DNA of 7,706 bases from Bacillota bacterium (GTDB lineage: Bacteria > Bacillota > Sulfobacillia > RBS10-35 > JAJYVN01): contig JAKAUG010000087.1 in NCBI GenBank assembly GCA_021827805.1, positions 1-7,706 of the forward strand. The letters run 5' to 3'. The position numbers were made by a program, and so were the translations under genes. Below are positions 7,681 to 7,706 of this stretch, piece by piece. Under the pieces are notes generated by a model. That model did no database searches and was not told where the DNA came from. It saw only the letters and a program-made list of their open reading frames with translations. The first letter of the stretch is position 1. Every line of letters starts with the position of its first letter.

Positions 7681-7689
7681 AGGATAGCA
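7681..7689 (-). promoter_or_regulatory. Candidate extended -10 element upstream of the HAD gene
   Basis: On the minus strand this reads TGCTATCCT, resembling the extended -10 form TGnTATAAT with two mismatches in the hexamer. It lies about 70 nt upstream of the HAD ATG at 7609 and is an AT-containing island in GC-rich DNA. A -35 at the usual 17-nt spacing would run off the window, so it cannot be judged. The remaining upstream bases (7610-7680) show no clear operator or riboswitch. Confidence 0.25.
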
Positions 7690-7706
7690 CGGGGCGACGA
7701 CGGACC

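Overview
The window is GC-rich (about 70% by eye), tightly packed bacterial chromosome with six protein genes. No RNA gene, mobile element, CRISPR array or phage feature was seen. The C-terminal regulatory domain of CarB (NTLTRGRR...RDGF...[10 protein letters not shown]) and the short, Bacillus-type PyrF suggest a GC-rich member of the Bacillota or a relative. That placement is inference from remembered family sequences, not a search.

Left half, + strand (1-5029): the end of a de novo pyrimidine operon, carA (5' end outside the window), carB and pyrF. CarA and CarB form the glutamine-dependent carbamoyl phosphate synthetase that feeds pyrimidine and arginine synthesis. PyrF makes UMP in the last step of the pyrimidine route. 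carA and carB are 31 nt apart. carB and pyrF overlap by CTGA if pyrF starts at a CTG codon. The pyrK, pyrD and pyrE genes often found near carAB and pyrF in Bacillota are absent from this segment. The first 34 bases are carA-like but carry an in-frame TAA where a conserved Tyr is expected.

Right half, - strand (7609 down to 5026): a Cof-type HAD phosphatase, purU (10-formyltetrahydrofolate hydrolase) and a secreted NodB-family polysaccharide deacetylase. The first two are about 40 nt apart and probably cotranscribed. The deacetylase follows after a roughly 95-nt gap that holds a long inverted repeat and a run of nine C. The two operons converge, and their stop codons overlap by 4 bp at 5026-5029, leaving no intergenic terminator. 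The rightmost 97 bases are the upstream region of the HAD gene, with one weak candidate -10 element.

The genes are ordinary housekeeping functions, and I found no convincing evidence of an undescribed system. The points worth a second look are the carA stop codon, the probable CTG start of pyrF, the structured deacetylase leader, the overlapping convergent ends and the unassigned HAD phosphatase.
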